Both the position numbers and the translations under genes were made by a program. A stretch of 64,000 nucleotides of DNA from DATEDA01 sp963789885 (lineage in GTDB: Bacteria > Pseudomonadota > Gammaproteobacteria > Burkholderiales > SG8-39). The stretch lies in the NCBI GenBank assembly GCA_963789885.1, contig CAWBNB010000012.1, positions 1 to 64,000 on the forward strand, in the 5' to 3' direction. Shown here piece by piece: positions 26,501 to 33,307 of the stretch. Under the pieces are notes generated by a model that was not told the origin of the DNA, made no database searches, and saw only the letters and a list, made by a program, of their open reading frames with translations. Each line of letters begins with the position of its first letter. Position 1 is the first letter of the stretch.

Positions 26501-27377
26501 GCGGAAGGATCTCGGTCTGTGGCGGGTGGTGCTTGCGGAGCGCCTCCGCCGCCTCGCGGATCTCGCGTTCGCCGGGGAGGAAAACGAGCACGTCGCCGGC
26601 GCCCGCGCGGGCGCACTCGTCCACGGCATCGACGAGCGCCTCGTCAAGGTCGATCTCGCCGCTCGCGTCGGGCTGGGGCGGCCGGTAGCGCACTTCCACC
26701 GGATAGAGCCGCCCCGACACCTCGACCACCGGCGCGTCGCCGAAGTGCTTCGAGAACCGCTCGGCGTCGAGCGTTGCCGAGGTGACGATGAGCTTCAGAT
26801 CGGGCCGGCGCGGCAGCAGCTGCTTCACGTAGCCGAGGAGGAAGTCGACGTTCAGGCTGCGCTCATGCGCCTCGTCGATGATCAGCGTGTCGTACTGCGC
26901 GAGCTCCGGGTCGCCCTGGGTCTCGGCGAGCAGGATGCCGTCGGTCATCAGCTTGACGTAGCTCGACGGACTCGTACGGTCGGTGAAGCGGATCTTGAAC
27001 CCGACCGCGCGGCCGAGCTCGGTCTTGAGTTCGTAGGCAATGCGCGCGGCGGTGGCGCGCGCCGCGATGCGTCGCGGCTGGGTGTGGCCGATCAGCCCCT
27101 CGATTCCCCGGCCGAGCCCGAGGCAGATCTTCGGGAGCTGGGTCGTCTTGCCCGAGCCCGTCTCGCCGCAAACGATCACAATCTGGTGGTCGCGGATCGC
27201 GCGGGCGATCTCCTCGCGCTTCGCGCTGACGGGGAGTTCGGGCGGGAACTCGGGCCGCGGGAGGTTGGCGCGGCGGCGGGTAAGCTCGTCCGCGCCGAAC
27301 CGCGGGCGGTGGGCGGCACGCGTCGTCGGACCGGGACTTGGCGAGCCCGTGGCGCGGGGCTCGGTTGGCTCCGTCAC
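23580..27377 (-). CDS. hrpA: ATP-dependent RNA helicase HrpA (DEAH box)
   Basis: About 1265 residues, close to E. coli HrpA. Motif I is GETGSGKTTQ (71-80), motif II DEAH (168-171), motif III SAT (200-202), and motif VI is within 'QRAGRCGRVASG'. The helicase-associated and OB-fold regions follow, then the HrpA-specific DUF3418 C-terminal half ('QLARLMPKDFVIATPWERLQ'). It unwinds RNA; E. coli HrpA acts in mRNA processing and rescue of stalled ribosomes. The GTG at 27377 is a guess with no strong ribosome site; the conserved part starts about 30 codons in. Confidence 0.93.
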   Translation of the reverse strand: MTEPTEPRATGSPSPGPTTRAAHRPRFGADELTRRRANLPRPEFPPELPVSAKREEIARAIRDHQIVIVCGETGSGKTTQLPKICLGLGRGIEGLIGHTQPRRIAARATAARIAYELKTELGRAVGFKIRFTDRTSPSSYVKLMTDGILLAETQGDPELAQYDTLIIDEAHERSLNVDFLLGYVKQLLPRRPDLKLIVTSATLDAERFSKHFGDAPVVEVSGRLYPVEVRYRPPQPDASGEIDLDEALVDAVDECARAGAGDVLVFLPGEREIREAAEALRKHHPPQTEILPLYGRLSAQEQERVFKAHSGRRIVLATNVAETSLTVPGIRFVVDPGLARIKRYSYRSKVEQLQIERISQAAAKQRAGRCGRVASGICIRLYDEEDFGRRPAFTEPEVLRSSLASVILRMKALGLVAVEEFPFVDPPAPRAITDGYALLAELGAVDERHDLTEIGRKLARLPVDPRIGRMVLAAKEEGCLAEVLVIAAALSVQDPRERPLERAQAADEAQKKFADEKSDFLGFLKLWRFFEEGLHHESNRKLHKACRDHFLSFNRMREWRDIHSQLKELVAELGWKVGDIVSDAGQYARVHRALLTGLLGNIGLKTEEGNYLGARGIKFWIHPGSALAKKAPRWIVAAELTETTRLFARTVAGIEPEWLERLGAHLLKRSQSEPHWEKKQAAVVAQERATLYGLPVYVNRRVQYGPIDPVESRKIFIRQALVEGDWETRAPFFAHNRRLVREIETLEHKSRRPDVLVDDELIYAFYDSLIPASVCNGAGFDAWRAEAERKNPKCLFLKRDELMRHEAAGITTELFPHQIELAGRAFALEYFHDPGGPRDGVTITVPLIALNQVSAARSDWLVPGLVKDKVQLLAKSLPQKVRHQLGPLADFATEFVAAVPPADVPLAQAIARYARESRNLVLPSDGFRPETLPAHLSMNFRVVDEHGRQLGMGRSLAQLRAELGDKAGEQFGEVVGAEAAIAGLTDWSFGELPELMEVRRGTQTLVGYPALVDRGGTVDLEVFDAPEKAAQAHRAGLRRLFMLQLREQAKYIEKGLPGLQAMTLQFAGLGDANELKSQLLAAAFDRACMAEPLPRNAAEFARRREEARSRIALIAQEIARLVGTILAERQTLAKKLQAAKAFPDAVRDIEAQLARLMPKDFVIATPWERLQHFPRYLRAASVRLDKLRTDPARDARAAAEIAQLETPALREEGRQRKGGSIDPRLAQFRWLLEEFRVQAFAQELRTPVPVSAKRLIKLWQTLAGR

Positions 27378-27423
27378 GCGCGGGAGTTTACACAGGCGGC
27401 TGATTGCGGAATGACCGCCGTCA

Positions 27424-27624
27424 CTACGTCCCCGGCATCCCGCGCAGGCACTGCTCGTACAGGTTCCAGTTCGGCGGCCCGCGCGGCACACGCGCGATGT
27501 ACATCAGATTGCGGCAGTGGGCAACCAACTCGGGGTCGTTCCCCTTGGGCGCTGGCGGTGATCCCGCGCACCCCGCGAGGCCCAGTGCGACGACGATGCA
27601 GAAGATCGAGAGTTCTCGGAGCAC
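27424..27624 (-). CDS. Small putative lipoprotein
   Basis: 66 residues from a GTG at 27624 (GGAG nine bases upstream): MLRELSIFCIVVALGLAGC is a lipoprotein signal with the lipobox LAGC. The mature part has two Cys ('VAHCRNLMYIARV', 'LYEQCLRGMPGT') that could form a disulfide. An ATG at 27729 in the same frame has an even better ribosome site (GGAGGG) and would add 35 residues that do not look like a leader. Family not recognised. It precedes hrpA on the same strand. Confidence 0.45.
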   Translation of the reverse strand: MLRELSIFCIVVALGLAGCAGSPPAPKGNDPELVAHCRNLMYIARVPRGPPNWNLYEQCLRGMPGT

Positions 27625-27800
27625 GTTGTTACGCTCCGAACACCCGCTAGGCACCTGGACGACCGGAACGGCGTTCGCCGAAACGGAAAGCAAGCCGCCG
27701 GCCAGGCGCAGGAGTCTCCGTAGACGCATACCGCCCTCCCTCGGATGGCTACGAGGCGTTCGCCAGGACTCGTAGCGCCGCCAAACGGCCGGTTCACTAT

Positions 27801-27905
27801 TCAGTGCGGCTTGCGGCGGCGAGAGAAGATGACACAGGCGAGTGAGGTGACAACGAGCGCCAGCGTCCCCGCCTCAGGGGCGAAAGATGAAAGCCTGCGG
27901 ATCGT
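27801..27905 (-). pseudogene. C-terminal remnant of a PEP-CTERM protein
   Basis: The minus strand encodes PEAGTLALVVTSLACVIF then SRRRKPH and a stop: a complete PEP-CTERM sorting signal (PExxT, hydrophobic helix, Arg cluster). Reading upstream, the frame meets a TAA inside the hairpin at 27904-27925, so the rest of the gene is gone. The break coincides with the tRNA-end repeat at 27925. This marks the left edge of the accessory region. Confidence 0.65.
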
Positions 27906-27925
27906 TTACGTCCCCGGACGTAAAC
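27904..27925. repeat. Perfect 10-bp hairpin at the island edge
   Basis: GTTTACGTCC, two loop bases, then GGACGTAAAC. It overlaps by one base the 16-bp tRNA-end repeat, and it is where the PEP-CTERM remnant is cut. It may be an integrase arm or core structure; function not shown. Confidence 0.5.
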
Positions 27926-27940
27926 CTTCTTCGCCTACCA
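27925..27940 (+). repeat. 16-bp direct repeat of a tRNA 3' end (attachment-site-like)
   Basis: CCTTCTTCGCCTACCA here is identical to the 3' end (half T-stem, acceptor, CCA) of the tRNA-like sequence at 30352-30431. tRNA 3' ends are common integration sites, so this looks like a leftover att core. It is followed by lower-GC accessory DNA. Confidence 0.6.
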
Positions 27941-27949
27941 GTCCCACAG

Positions 27950-28171
27950 TTACAACTGCTCTTGCGTTCGCTTGCTGGATACGACGTCCCAGGTCGTACC
28001 GCGAGCTGCCATGGTGGTCGCTAACACCCTCATGCCGCTGTCCAAGCGGATTACCAGCGAGCCTTCCGACTTGAAGTACCCATTCCATGTGCCGATGGTC
28101 TCGATTACGCCGAGCTGCAATTCATCGCCGTTCTTGACCCAGACACGTGAGCCTGCCGATATCCCTCGCAT
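27950..28171 (-). CDS. Small hypothetical protein (73 aa)
   Basis: MRGISAGSRVWVKNGDELQL..., ending 'WDVVSSKRTQEQL'. The alternation of polar and hydrophobic residues ('VWVKNGDELQLGVIETIG', 'GSLVIRLDSGMRVLAT') suggests a small beta-barrel such as a KOW/SH3-like fold. GGGG lies 8 bases before the ATG. Family not recognised, and codon use is less GC-biased than the core genes. It is the first intact gene inside the accessory region. Confidence 0.45.
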   Translation of the reverse strand: MRGISAGSRVWVKNGDELQLGVIETIGTWNGYFKSEGSLVIRLDSGMRVLATTMAARGTTWDVVSSKRTQEQL

Positions 28172-28881
28172 TGCTTGCCCCTTGCCCTTCGGAGAGTCGA
28201 GCAGCGCGGCATCCTGCTAGACACGAAGGCGTGTGTTGTAGTAGTAGCCGGTGGCGCATCAGATGCCGCGGAAGTCGAGTGCACACTCAGCCGAATGAGA
28301 AGGGTGCGCCGGTGCCGAGACCACTGCAATGAGTTTTCGTTGGCGCAGGTCAAGGGGGATGAAGTGTTCCCACCTTGGGTGTCGGCGAAACCCGACACTG
28401 TCCCGTTCGCGAACGATCGCTGGACTAACGTGCTGCTTGAAGCTGCCCTAAACGAGTCGAGGGGCACATTGAGGCCGCCTCGCCCACTGCGTCGTCAGAA
28501 GGCACCTCAATCCGCTTACAACCGTGAGTCCGGAATCCTCATGGACGCTGGAACCGCGTCCTACAACTTTGCCAACCGTAATGGCGGCCCGGGCTTTTTC
28601 CTAGGAAGGGTCAATTACTTCGGCAACTCTGCAATCGAGAATGGCTTAGTCCCCTTCTCGGGGGCGTGAACCAAGGCCAGAACCTGTGCGACGGCGCGCC
28701 CTGCCCCAACGCGCTGCCGTGAGTTGAGATGGCGAGCGGAAGGCAGGCGAGTAAAGGACGCCGCTCTTTCCGCGCAGTAGAGCGCCGACGAGGGAAATCG
28801 GTGCACAGCCCGGAGATCCATAGTGGTAGGCAGTACAGATATACTGGATCTCCTACCAGCTATCCGATCTCCGGCTGTGCC
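28172..28881. other. 710-base stretch without a supported gene
   Basis: A 164-codon plus-strand frame (28175-28669) and an overlapping minus-strand frame exist, but neither has a convincing ribosome site, steady codon bias or family resemblance. Near 28834-28856 there are short inverted repeats (GGTAGG / CCTACC) just ahead of the next gene. It is probably decayed accessory DNA. Confidence 0.4.
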
Positions 28882-29184
28882 ATGCGCTGCCGCGTGTACC
28901 CCTTGCGTCGTCGCGGCAGGCGACTCCCTCGGCGGGAAGTCTGCACCTCCCAGCCATTCGAGGGCGATCTCAGCACGTATTACCTGAGCCTGGCTAACGC
29001 GCGCTACTTCGTGGCCCAGCTATTGGGGCCAGGTGATGCGTTCCGCAAGCCACTGTTGCCGGAGCTATATGAGCCGGTGCTGACGAACTTGGGCAACGGC
29101 GTGTTGGTCCTGCGGGGATTCGAGCGCGAGGGTGAAGCCGCCACCGTCCAGGAGTGGCGGTGCGAGGTACTCAGCGGCAGCTAA
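28882..29184 (+). CDS. Repeated island family, copy A: unknown ~100-aa protein
   Basis: 100 residues, MRCRVYPLRRRGRRLPRREV..., then 'FEGDLSTYYLSLANARYFV', 'LLGPGDAFRKPLLPELYEPV', 'LTNLGNGVLVLRGFEREGE' and 'AATVQEWRCEVLSGS'. It is basic at the N-terminus and ends in a beta-rich stretch. Three more copies occur at 30004 (truncated), 31574 (stop codon) and 34617 (intact, minus strand). Nucleotide similarity between A and D is high by eye, so copying was fairly recent. I do not recognise the family. The start matches the GTG of copy D. No strong ribosome site is seen. Confidence 0.6.
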   Translation: MRCRVYPLRRRGRRLPRREVCTSQPFEGDLSTYYLSLANARYFVAQLLGPGDAFRKPLLPELYEPVLTNLGNGVLVLRGFEREGEAATVQEWRCEVLSGS

Positions 29185-29454
29185 CTCGAGGCAAGCATCA
29201 CCATGGACCTGACGGCCGAGGTGACGCTCGGACCCGGTCCGTAGGGGAACTCGGCCGTCGGGACTGGAGGAATGGAATAACTGGGTTTGCCCCCTTGTTC
29301 GCTCGACGATACGCCTTGCGACCCCAGAAGTCACGAGCAACCGGCTCGTGCTGTACCGACTTCCTGACTAGTCGGCGCAGCGGTTTCGCGCTACCTCGCG
29401 TCGCGGCGTAGTGGTGCTAGGTAGATTGCAGCGGATCTGCAACGGAGAGCTGAC

Positions 29455-29991
29455 ATGACGAAAAAGTGGACCTTCGTGTTGTTTCTTGCGCTCGTCGCTC
29501 CTCTCGCGGTGGCGAACGACTCGCTCGTGAGATTCAAGGGAGGCATCGGAGTCATCCCCGTCTCGAGCGGTGTCGCGATCCCCCCGACACTGGCGACTGC
29601 CACAACGGTCGAGAGCGTGAATCGAAACATTGTGCGGACCGTCCAACCTCCCGGTCAGATCTGGGTGATCGCCGATCTGAGGGCCGACGTGACGATGGAT
29701 GGGCGCATCAAGGTTAGAGGGCGGGGCTTGCTGCTAGGTGGGGGCAATGGCATTGGGACCAATGCGAACCAGAGCGTGTTCGCCACGCTGATTTGTGAAG
29801 CCGCGGCGCCCTTTGTGTTGCGCAACACCACGCAGACTGGCGTCCCGCTCGAGGCCAACGGCGATTTCCGTATCGACGATGTACTCACACCGGCGCCGGC
29901 TGACTGCGCGAGCCCCGTGCTCCTCATCCGCAACTTGGGCGGCGCATGGTTTGCGGCCGGGATCCTGAATCGTCGGAACGACGACGACTAG
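29455..29991 (+). CDS. Secreted protein of unknown function (178 aa)
   Basis: A clear signal peptide (MTKKWTFVLFLALVAPLAVA, cleaved before NDSLVRF) is followed by a mature domain with 'GGIGVIPVSSG', 'VNRNIVRTVQPPGQIWVI', 'ADLRADVTMDGRIKVRGRGL', 'SVFATLICEAAAPFVL' and 'SPVLLIRNLGG'. GGAGAG lies 7 bases before the ATG. It resembles a group of uncharacterised exported proteins of soil proteobacteria; the function is unknown. It lies between copies A and B of the repeated family. The 270 bases upstream (29185-29454) hold no gene I can support. Confidence 0.7.
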   Translation: MTKKWTFVLFLALVAPLAVANDSLVRFKGGIGVIPVSSGVAIPPTLATATTVESVNRNIVRTVQPPGQIWVIADLRADVTMDGRIKVRGRGLLLGGGNGIGTNANQSVFATLICEAAAPFVLRNTTQTGVPLEANGDFRIDDVLTPAPADCASPVLLIRNLGGAWFAAGILNRRNDDD

Positions 29992-30003
29992 AGCTAGCCT
30001 CCG

Positions 30004-30150
30004 CGTGGCTGCAAGCCGATCCTGCCGGATCTCTATGAGCCGGTACTGACGAACATCGGTAACGGGCTGATCGTGCTGCGGAGATTCGAGCGCGAGGCTG
30101 AGGCTGCTACCGTTCAGGAATGGCGGTGCGAGGTACTCAGCGGCGGCCAA
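30004..30150 (+). pseudogene. Repeated island family, copy B: 5'-truncated
   Basis: Encodes LPDLYEPVLTNIGNGLIVL, RRFEREAEAATVQEWRCEVL and SGG, matching the last half of copy A. The first ~55 codons are missing, and similarity begins near 'CKPILPDLYEP'. It lies directly after the stop of the secreted-protein gene, as if that gene had been inserted into or beside an older copy. Confidence 0.65.
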
Positions 30151-30164
30151 CGCGGGGTAAAGCA

Positions 30165-30202
30165 ACCCGGTGGGTTGAACCAATGAACCGCTCCCACCGG
30201 GT
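30165..30202. repeat. 10-bp hairpin after copy B
   Basis: ACCCGGTGGG (30165-30174) and CCCACCGGGT (30193-30202), a perfect stem with an 18-base loop and no T-run. Between here and the tRNA-like sequence (30203-30351) I see no supported gene. Confidence 0.45.
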
Positions 30203-30351
30203 GCGCGTCATGCATGGGGTTCGGCCGCGCAAAGAAAGTCTAGCCCGGACGTGGCGTGCTGCGTTCGTCAACCGGATCACCGTGCGCGAAAATGCAGCCG
30301 AGTTCACGATTGTTTTCGGTTCAAGGCCACCAGTCGCGCTAACGTTTGATC

Positions 30352-30431
30352 AGGCGGATAGCTCAAGGCGGGAGAGCGTCGGCGCACTTACCAACCGAAG
30401 GTTGAAGGTTCGAGTCCTTCTTCGCCTACCA
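30352..30431 (+). pseudogene. tRNA-like sequence with aberrant anticodon loop, CCA encoded
   Basis: The acceptor stem AGGCGGA/TTCGCCT pairs fully (one G-T), with discriminator A and CCA. The D arm GCTC-AAGGCGGGA-GAGC and T arm GAAGG-TTCGAGT-CCTTC are perfect. The anticodon arm is not: the best stem is TCGG/CCGA plus a C-A mismatch, leaving a 10-base loop (GCACTTACCA) and 3 bases too many overall. It is therefore probably a decayed or element-borne tRNA copy; no amino acid is assigned. Its last 16 bases are the direct repeat also found at 27925. Confidence 0.55.
30416..30431 (+). repeat. Second copy of the 16-bp tRNA-end repeat (att-like)
   Basis: Identical to 27925-27940. It forms the 3' end of the tRNA-like sequence. 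A recombinase C-terminal remnant lies 170 bases further on, the usual neighbourhood of an integrase gene in tRNA-targeting elements. Confidence 0.6.
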
Positions 30432-30600
30432 AATCTCGGGCGTCTCGTCACCGCACCTCAGGCTGACCCTTGCTTGCCGTATGCATGTGAGGCGCTCCGG
30501 CCTACCCGTCTCGGCTTGCGTGGAGTCCCCCGGGAGCCCTCACGCACCCCACGCAATGGGAACCCGCTTGAGCCTCCCCCCGGGGGGGCACGCGCCGCAC

Positions 30601-30684
30601 TCAAGCTGCACGCCGGATGTTCTCCACGTTCGCGCCAGCGCATAGCGAATCAATGTAGTCCGCCCACTGCTGCATCATCGCCCG
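30601..30684 (-). pseudogene. C-terminal remnant of a tyrosine recombinase (phage-type integrase)
   Basis: The minus strand reads RAMMQQWADYIDSLCAGANV then ENIRRAA and a stop. The MQxWADYLDxLRxGA pattern is the characteristic last helix of P4-like integrases. A TGA at 30685-30687 closes the frame upstream, and no catalytic Arg/His/Tyr residues remain. It sits just downstream of the tRNA-like sequence, as expected for an integrating element now decayed. The match is short. The rest of 30432-30710 shows no gene. Confidence 0.5.
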
Positions 30685-30710
30685 TCACGTCCGGGCGGAA
30701 GCGCCCTAGT

Positions 30711-30777
30711 GGCCTCATGTGGCCTAATGTGGCCTCCTGTGGCCTCCTGTGGCCTCCTGTGGCCTCACATGGCCTCA
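30711..30777. repeat. Tandem repeat, period 10, seven units
   Basis: Units of GGCCTCCTGT and variants (GGCCTCATGT, GGCCTAATGT, GGCCTCACAT) begin every 10 bases from 30711 to 30771. Ten bases is close to one helical turn, so any bound protein would sit on one face. The array directly abuts the 25-bp ribE-end repeat. Confidence 0.9.
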
Positions 30778-30780
30778 GAC

Positions 30781-30805
30781 AGCATCCGCTCGACGTAGCG
30801 CGCGA
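30781..30805 (-). repeat. 25-bp exact copy of the ribE 3' end (left copy)
   Basis: Begins AGCATCCGCT and ends AGCGCGCGA; identical to 39705-39729 inside ribE. On the minus strand it encodes ARYVERML, the C-terminus of riboflavin synthase, here followed by an in-frame SEAM and stop. The copy is detached from any ribE gene. The two copies bracket ~8.9 kb of accessory DNA like att sites or the footprint of a duplication. Confidence 0.8.
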
Positions 30806-31151
30806 GTAGGTTAACTGGATGCATAAAAGGGCTATCCACTTAGCTCCACCGCTGTCCATGCATGGTGGCGAATCGCGCAGCCCGCGGGGTCTGACCACCG
30901 GATACCGCCAGAAATACCGTCATCAGAGTGATGTGAGCCTGGGCGAGCAGTCCTAGTTCACCCCTTCCGTTCGGCAGCCGTTCCTCGCGGAGTCCATAGC
31001 GCGCGCGGAAGACCACCCCGCGGGATGCCGCAGCGCGCGATTGAGCTTGTGCATCCCAGCCTCCCTTTCCAGCATGCACCACGGGTAGTCGTGACGATGA
31101 TACGCCCGGTCAGGTGGGCTTCAGCTCATCTGGGCGCATGCGGTAGCGCAG
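30806..31151. other. ~350 bases without a supported gene
   Basis: An 80-codon minus-strand frame (30840-31082) has no recognisable similarity and no clear ribosome site. Near the end is a small palindrome (CGGTAGC-GCA-GCTACCG, 31141-31157) at the stop of the next gene, possibly a weak terminator. Confidence 0.4.
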
Positions 31152-31508
31152 CTACCGTCCGATACTTTGAACCACCCCGCTTGCCGTCTCGTTGTACTTA
31201 TCAATGATGAGGCGCAGTTGGTTGCGCATCAGCTCCCGCTCCGCTTTTTCATCGATCTTCACCTCGGAGTACTTGTTGATTGTGGTTATGGCCCACATTC
31301 GCACCGCCTCATTGGCTTTAGGAGGAGCGGATAGGATCTGGACCGATATCTCGATGTACTTGAGCTGAAGCTCTTTGTCCTTTTGCAGTTGACCATACCA
31401 ATTGCTGCCGAATGCTATCGCCAGCGGTATAACGACTGTCGCGATAATCGTGCTTATCGCCCTTGCCTTTTCCCAACCGCTACTTGGATCGCGCTCTTCG
31501 CCACTCAT
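31152..31508 (-). CDS. Small membrane-anchored helical protein, unknown
   Basis: 118 residues from the ATG at 31508 (MSGEERDPSSGWEKARAIST). One membrane segment (IIATVVIPLAIAFGSNWYG, about 21-39) is followed by a long charged helix ('KDKELQLKYIEISVQIL', 'AVRMWAITTINKYSEV', 'ERELMRNQLRLIIDKYNE'). The shape is that of small accessory-region membrane proteins with a cytoplasmic coiled coil. No family recognised. Its AT content is higher than the core genes. The 465 bases before it hold repeated-family copy C. Confidence 0.6.
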   Translation of the reverse strand: MSGEERDPSSGWEKARAISTIIATVVIPLAIAFGSNWYGQLQKDKELQLKYIEISVQILSAPPKANEAVRMWAITTINKYSEVKIDEKAERELMRNQLRLIIDKYNETASGVVQSIGR

Positions 31509-31573
31509 GATCGACAACCTCCAGTCTCGGACGACGATCCGGATCATACGGAGGAGCGTGACGAGGCGCCGGT

Positions 31574-31852
31574 CAGTGCGAGCACCTCACACCGCCACCC
31601 CTGAACGGTAGCCGCCTCACCCTCGCGCTCGAATCCCCGCAGCACCAGCACGCCATTTCCCAGACTCGTCAACACCGGCTCCTAGAGCTGCGGCAACAGC
31701 GGCTTGCGGAACGCATCACCTGACCCCAAGAGCTGTGCCACGAAGTAGCGTTCGTTCTTCAGCGTCAGGTAGTAAGTGCTGAGGTCGCCCTCGAACGGTG
31801 TGGCGTTGGCGATCTCTCGCCATGGGAGTGGCCGGCCGCGACGACGCAGCGT
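31574..31852 (-). pseudogene. Repeated island family, copy C: broken by a stop codon
   Basis: The minus strand encodes 'RRRGRPLPWREIANATPFE', 'GDLSTYYLTLKNERYFVAQL', 'LGSGDAFRKPLLPQL', a TAG, then 'EPVLTSLGNGVLVLRGFERE' and 'GEAATVQGWRCEVL'. The stop lies where A and D have LYEP. There is no matching start region. 31853-31973 holds nothing further. Confidence 0.7.
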
Positions 31853-31973
31853 CTTACAACATCATGCTGTCGGCCGGGACGACCGACGGGGATATATCAG
31901 AACAAGGGCCCGGACTTAGGCGCGATAAGCGAGAGAGAGTGAGCCGCCCCGGCGCGGCCCTGCATTGGACGGA

Positions 31974-32267
31974 CTACGAATCGGCCGGCTTCTGCGGGTC
32001 ATTGCTTGCGAAGCGCCACCGCACCCACCGCAGTTCGCCAATCTGTGCGGCAAGCGCCCGCTCGACCGCTTGAATCGCTTCTAGCTGGGAAGTGGCGTTG
32101 ACCGTCAACTCGTATTTCGGCTTGGTCCCCGGAGGAATTGTGATGGCGGGATCAGGATAGGCGAAGACGCGCGTCTCACTGTAGAAGTGAGCGTCTCCGT
32201 CCTGCCACACGACCGCCGAAAATGTGCAGTTGCCGGCCGCGCCGATCATCGCAGCACTGAATTCCAT
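31974..32267 (-). CDS. Small hypothetical protein (97 aa)
   Basis: MEFSAAMIGAAGNCTFSAVV..., 'YSETRVFAYPDPAITIPPG', 'YELTVNATSQLEAIQAVERA', 'LAAQIGELRWVRWRFAS'. A beta-rich first half and one helix. GGGGG lies 8-10 bases before the ATG, a good ribosome site. Family not recognised. Probably a real accessory gene by its signal-like organisation, but no function can be named. Confidence 0.5.
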   Translation of the reverse strand: MEFSAAMIGAAGNCTFSAVVWQDGDAHFYSETRVFAYPDPAITIPPGTKPKYELTVNATSQLEAIQAVERALAAQIGELRWVRWRFASNDPQKPADS

Positions 32268-32364
32268 AACACCCCCTTCGCGTCCCCCGCGACTGAGAGG
32301 CGTAGTGAGCGTAGTGCGTCCCCTTTACCTCGAAGGTGAAAGATGGTTACACCGAGGTAGGGGT

Positions 32365-32805
32365 TCACGTTTCGATCTTTTCTCTGAATCGCTCGCCCAG
32401 GCGCGGCTCGGCCTGCAGCCGCTCGTAGACCGGAATGGCCACTTCCTTGCCGCGAGCGGCGCGGCTGCGAAGACGCGGCCGCTTGACCGCAAGCTTCCTC
32501 TCGGCCAAGACGACACGCCCGGGCTGGCTGCCATGCCAGAGCACCTCGCCCAAGCGCCGACCCGGATGCTTCCTCCCGGCGACCTCCTGCGCCGAGAGCA
32601 CCAAGAGCTGTTCGACGAACCCGCGTGCGGCCTCGCTCATCAGCTCGTCGATGCTCGTCCTCGCGCTCTCGATGAGCTCCAGCATCGGCAGCAGCACCTG
32701 GCCCTGGTCGGCAAAGGCAGCTCGCACCGCGCTGGCGACGTCGTCTTGCCCGACGAGGGCCAGTCGCGGTTTTCTACCAGCGGTGTTTCCCGTACGATCC
32801 TTCAT
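32365..32805 (-). pseudogene. N-terminal fragment of an IS256-type (mutator) transposase
   Basis: 146 codons: MKDRTGNTAGRKPRLALVGQ..., 'PMLELIESARTSIDELMSEA', 'FVEQLLVLSAQEVAGRKHPG', 'VLAERKLAVKRPRLRSR', 'VAIPVYERLQAEPRLGERF'. This matches the N-terminal region of mutator-type transposases, but the DDE catalytic core that should follow is missing; the frame ends at REKIET. It is a truncated, inactive remnant inside the accessory region. Confidence 0.75.
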
Positions 32806-32876
32806 GGCGGTTTTCCTTTCCGTGAGCTTCACAGGTTGGCAAACCCGATTCTCTCGGATTCACCAGGAAAACCGCC
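32806..32876. repeat. 12-bp inverted repeat before the IS256-type remnant
   Basis: GGCGGTTTTCCT (32806-32817) and AGGAAAACCGCC (32865-32876), perfect arms around 47 bases. It sits immediately before the transposase start and probably belongs to the element's control region. Between 32877 and 33307 I see only a 48-codon frame (33005-33151, plus strand, MIAGNPRYGNDNQGREVAVL...) with no ribosome site; I do not call it a gene. Confidence 0.6.
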
Positions 32877-33307
32877 GCCCTCAACTTTCAACTCGTTCGC
32901 CGTCTCGTCGCGCTACTTCGCGTCCAGCGGACCGAGGTTTCTTAGGCGCCCGCACAGTTCCTCTACCTGGTCAAGTGGCGTCGGTTGTAGCAATTCGAAC
33001 GCGGATGATTGCCGGAAACCCCCGCTATGGAAACGACAACCAGGGTAGGGAAGTCGCGGTATTGGTTAAATCCCAGTTGACGTTCGTCGGGAAGACTTAC
33101 GGCACGGTGATCAATCTCGCACCGAGCGACGCTAAGGCGCTGATCCATTAGGACGCGAAAATCTGGCATCGCTCTTGCTGGATTGCGGCAACCCATGGCG
33201 CGTTCTGGTTAGCTGCACGCGGCCGCCCCGAAAACAAGAACAACACGCAAAGCCATCGATCTCAGATCAACCAAGCATGGGCTTTGTAGAGAGGGGCACA
33301 GGACGAG

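Noticed and set aside
28175..28669. 164-codon plus-strand frame as a gene
   Set aside because: No ribosome site, no steady codon pattern, and an equally long frame on the other strand. Left as unassigned sequence.
30711..30777. CRISPR array
   Set aside because: The unit is only 10 bases with no unique spacers; it is a plain tandem repeat.
30840..31082. 80-codon minus-strand frame next to the integrase tail
   Set aside because: I checked it as a possible further part of the recombinase; it has none of the catalytic motifs and no similarity I recognise.
33005..33151. 48-codon frame MIAGNPRYGNDNQGREVAVL...
   Set aside because: It reads like a protein fragment, but there is no ribosome site or recognisable parent. 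It could be a remnant; the support is too thin.
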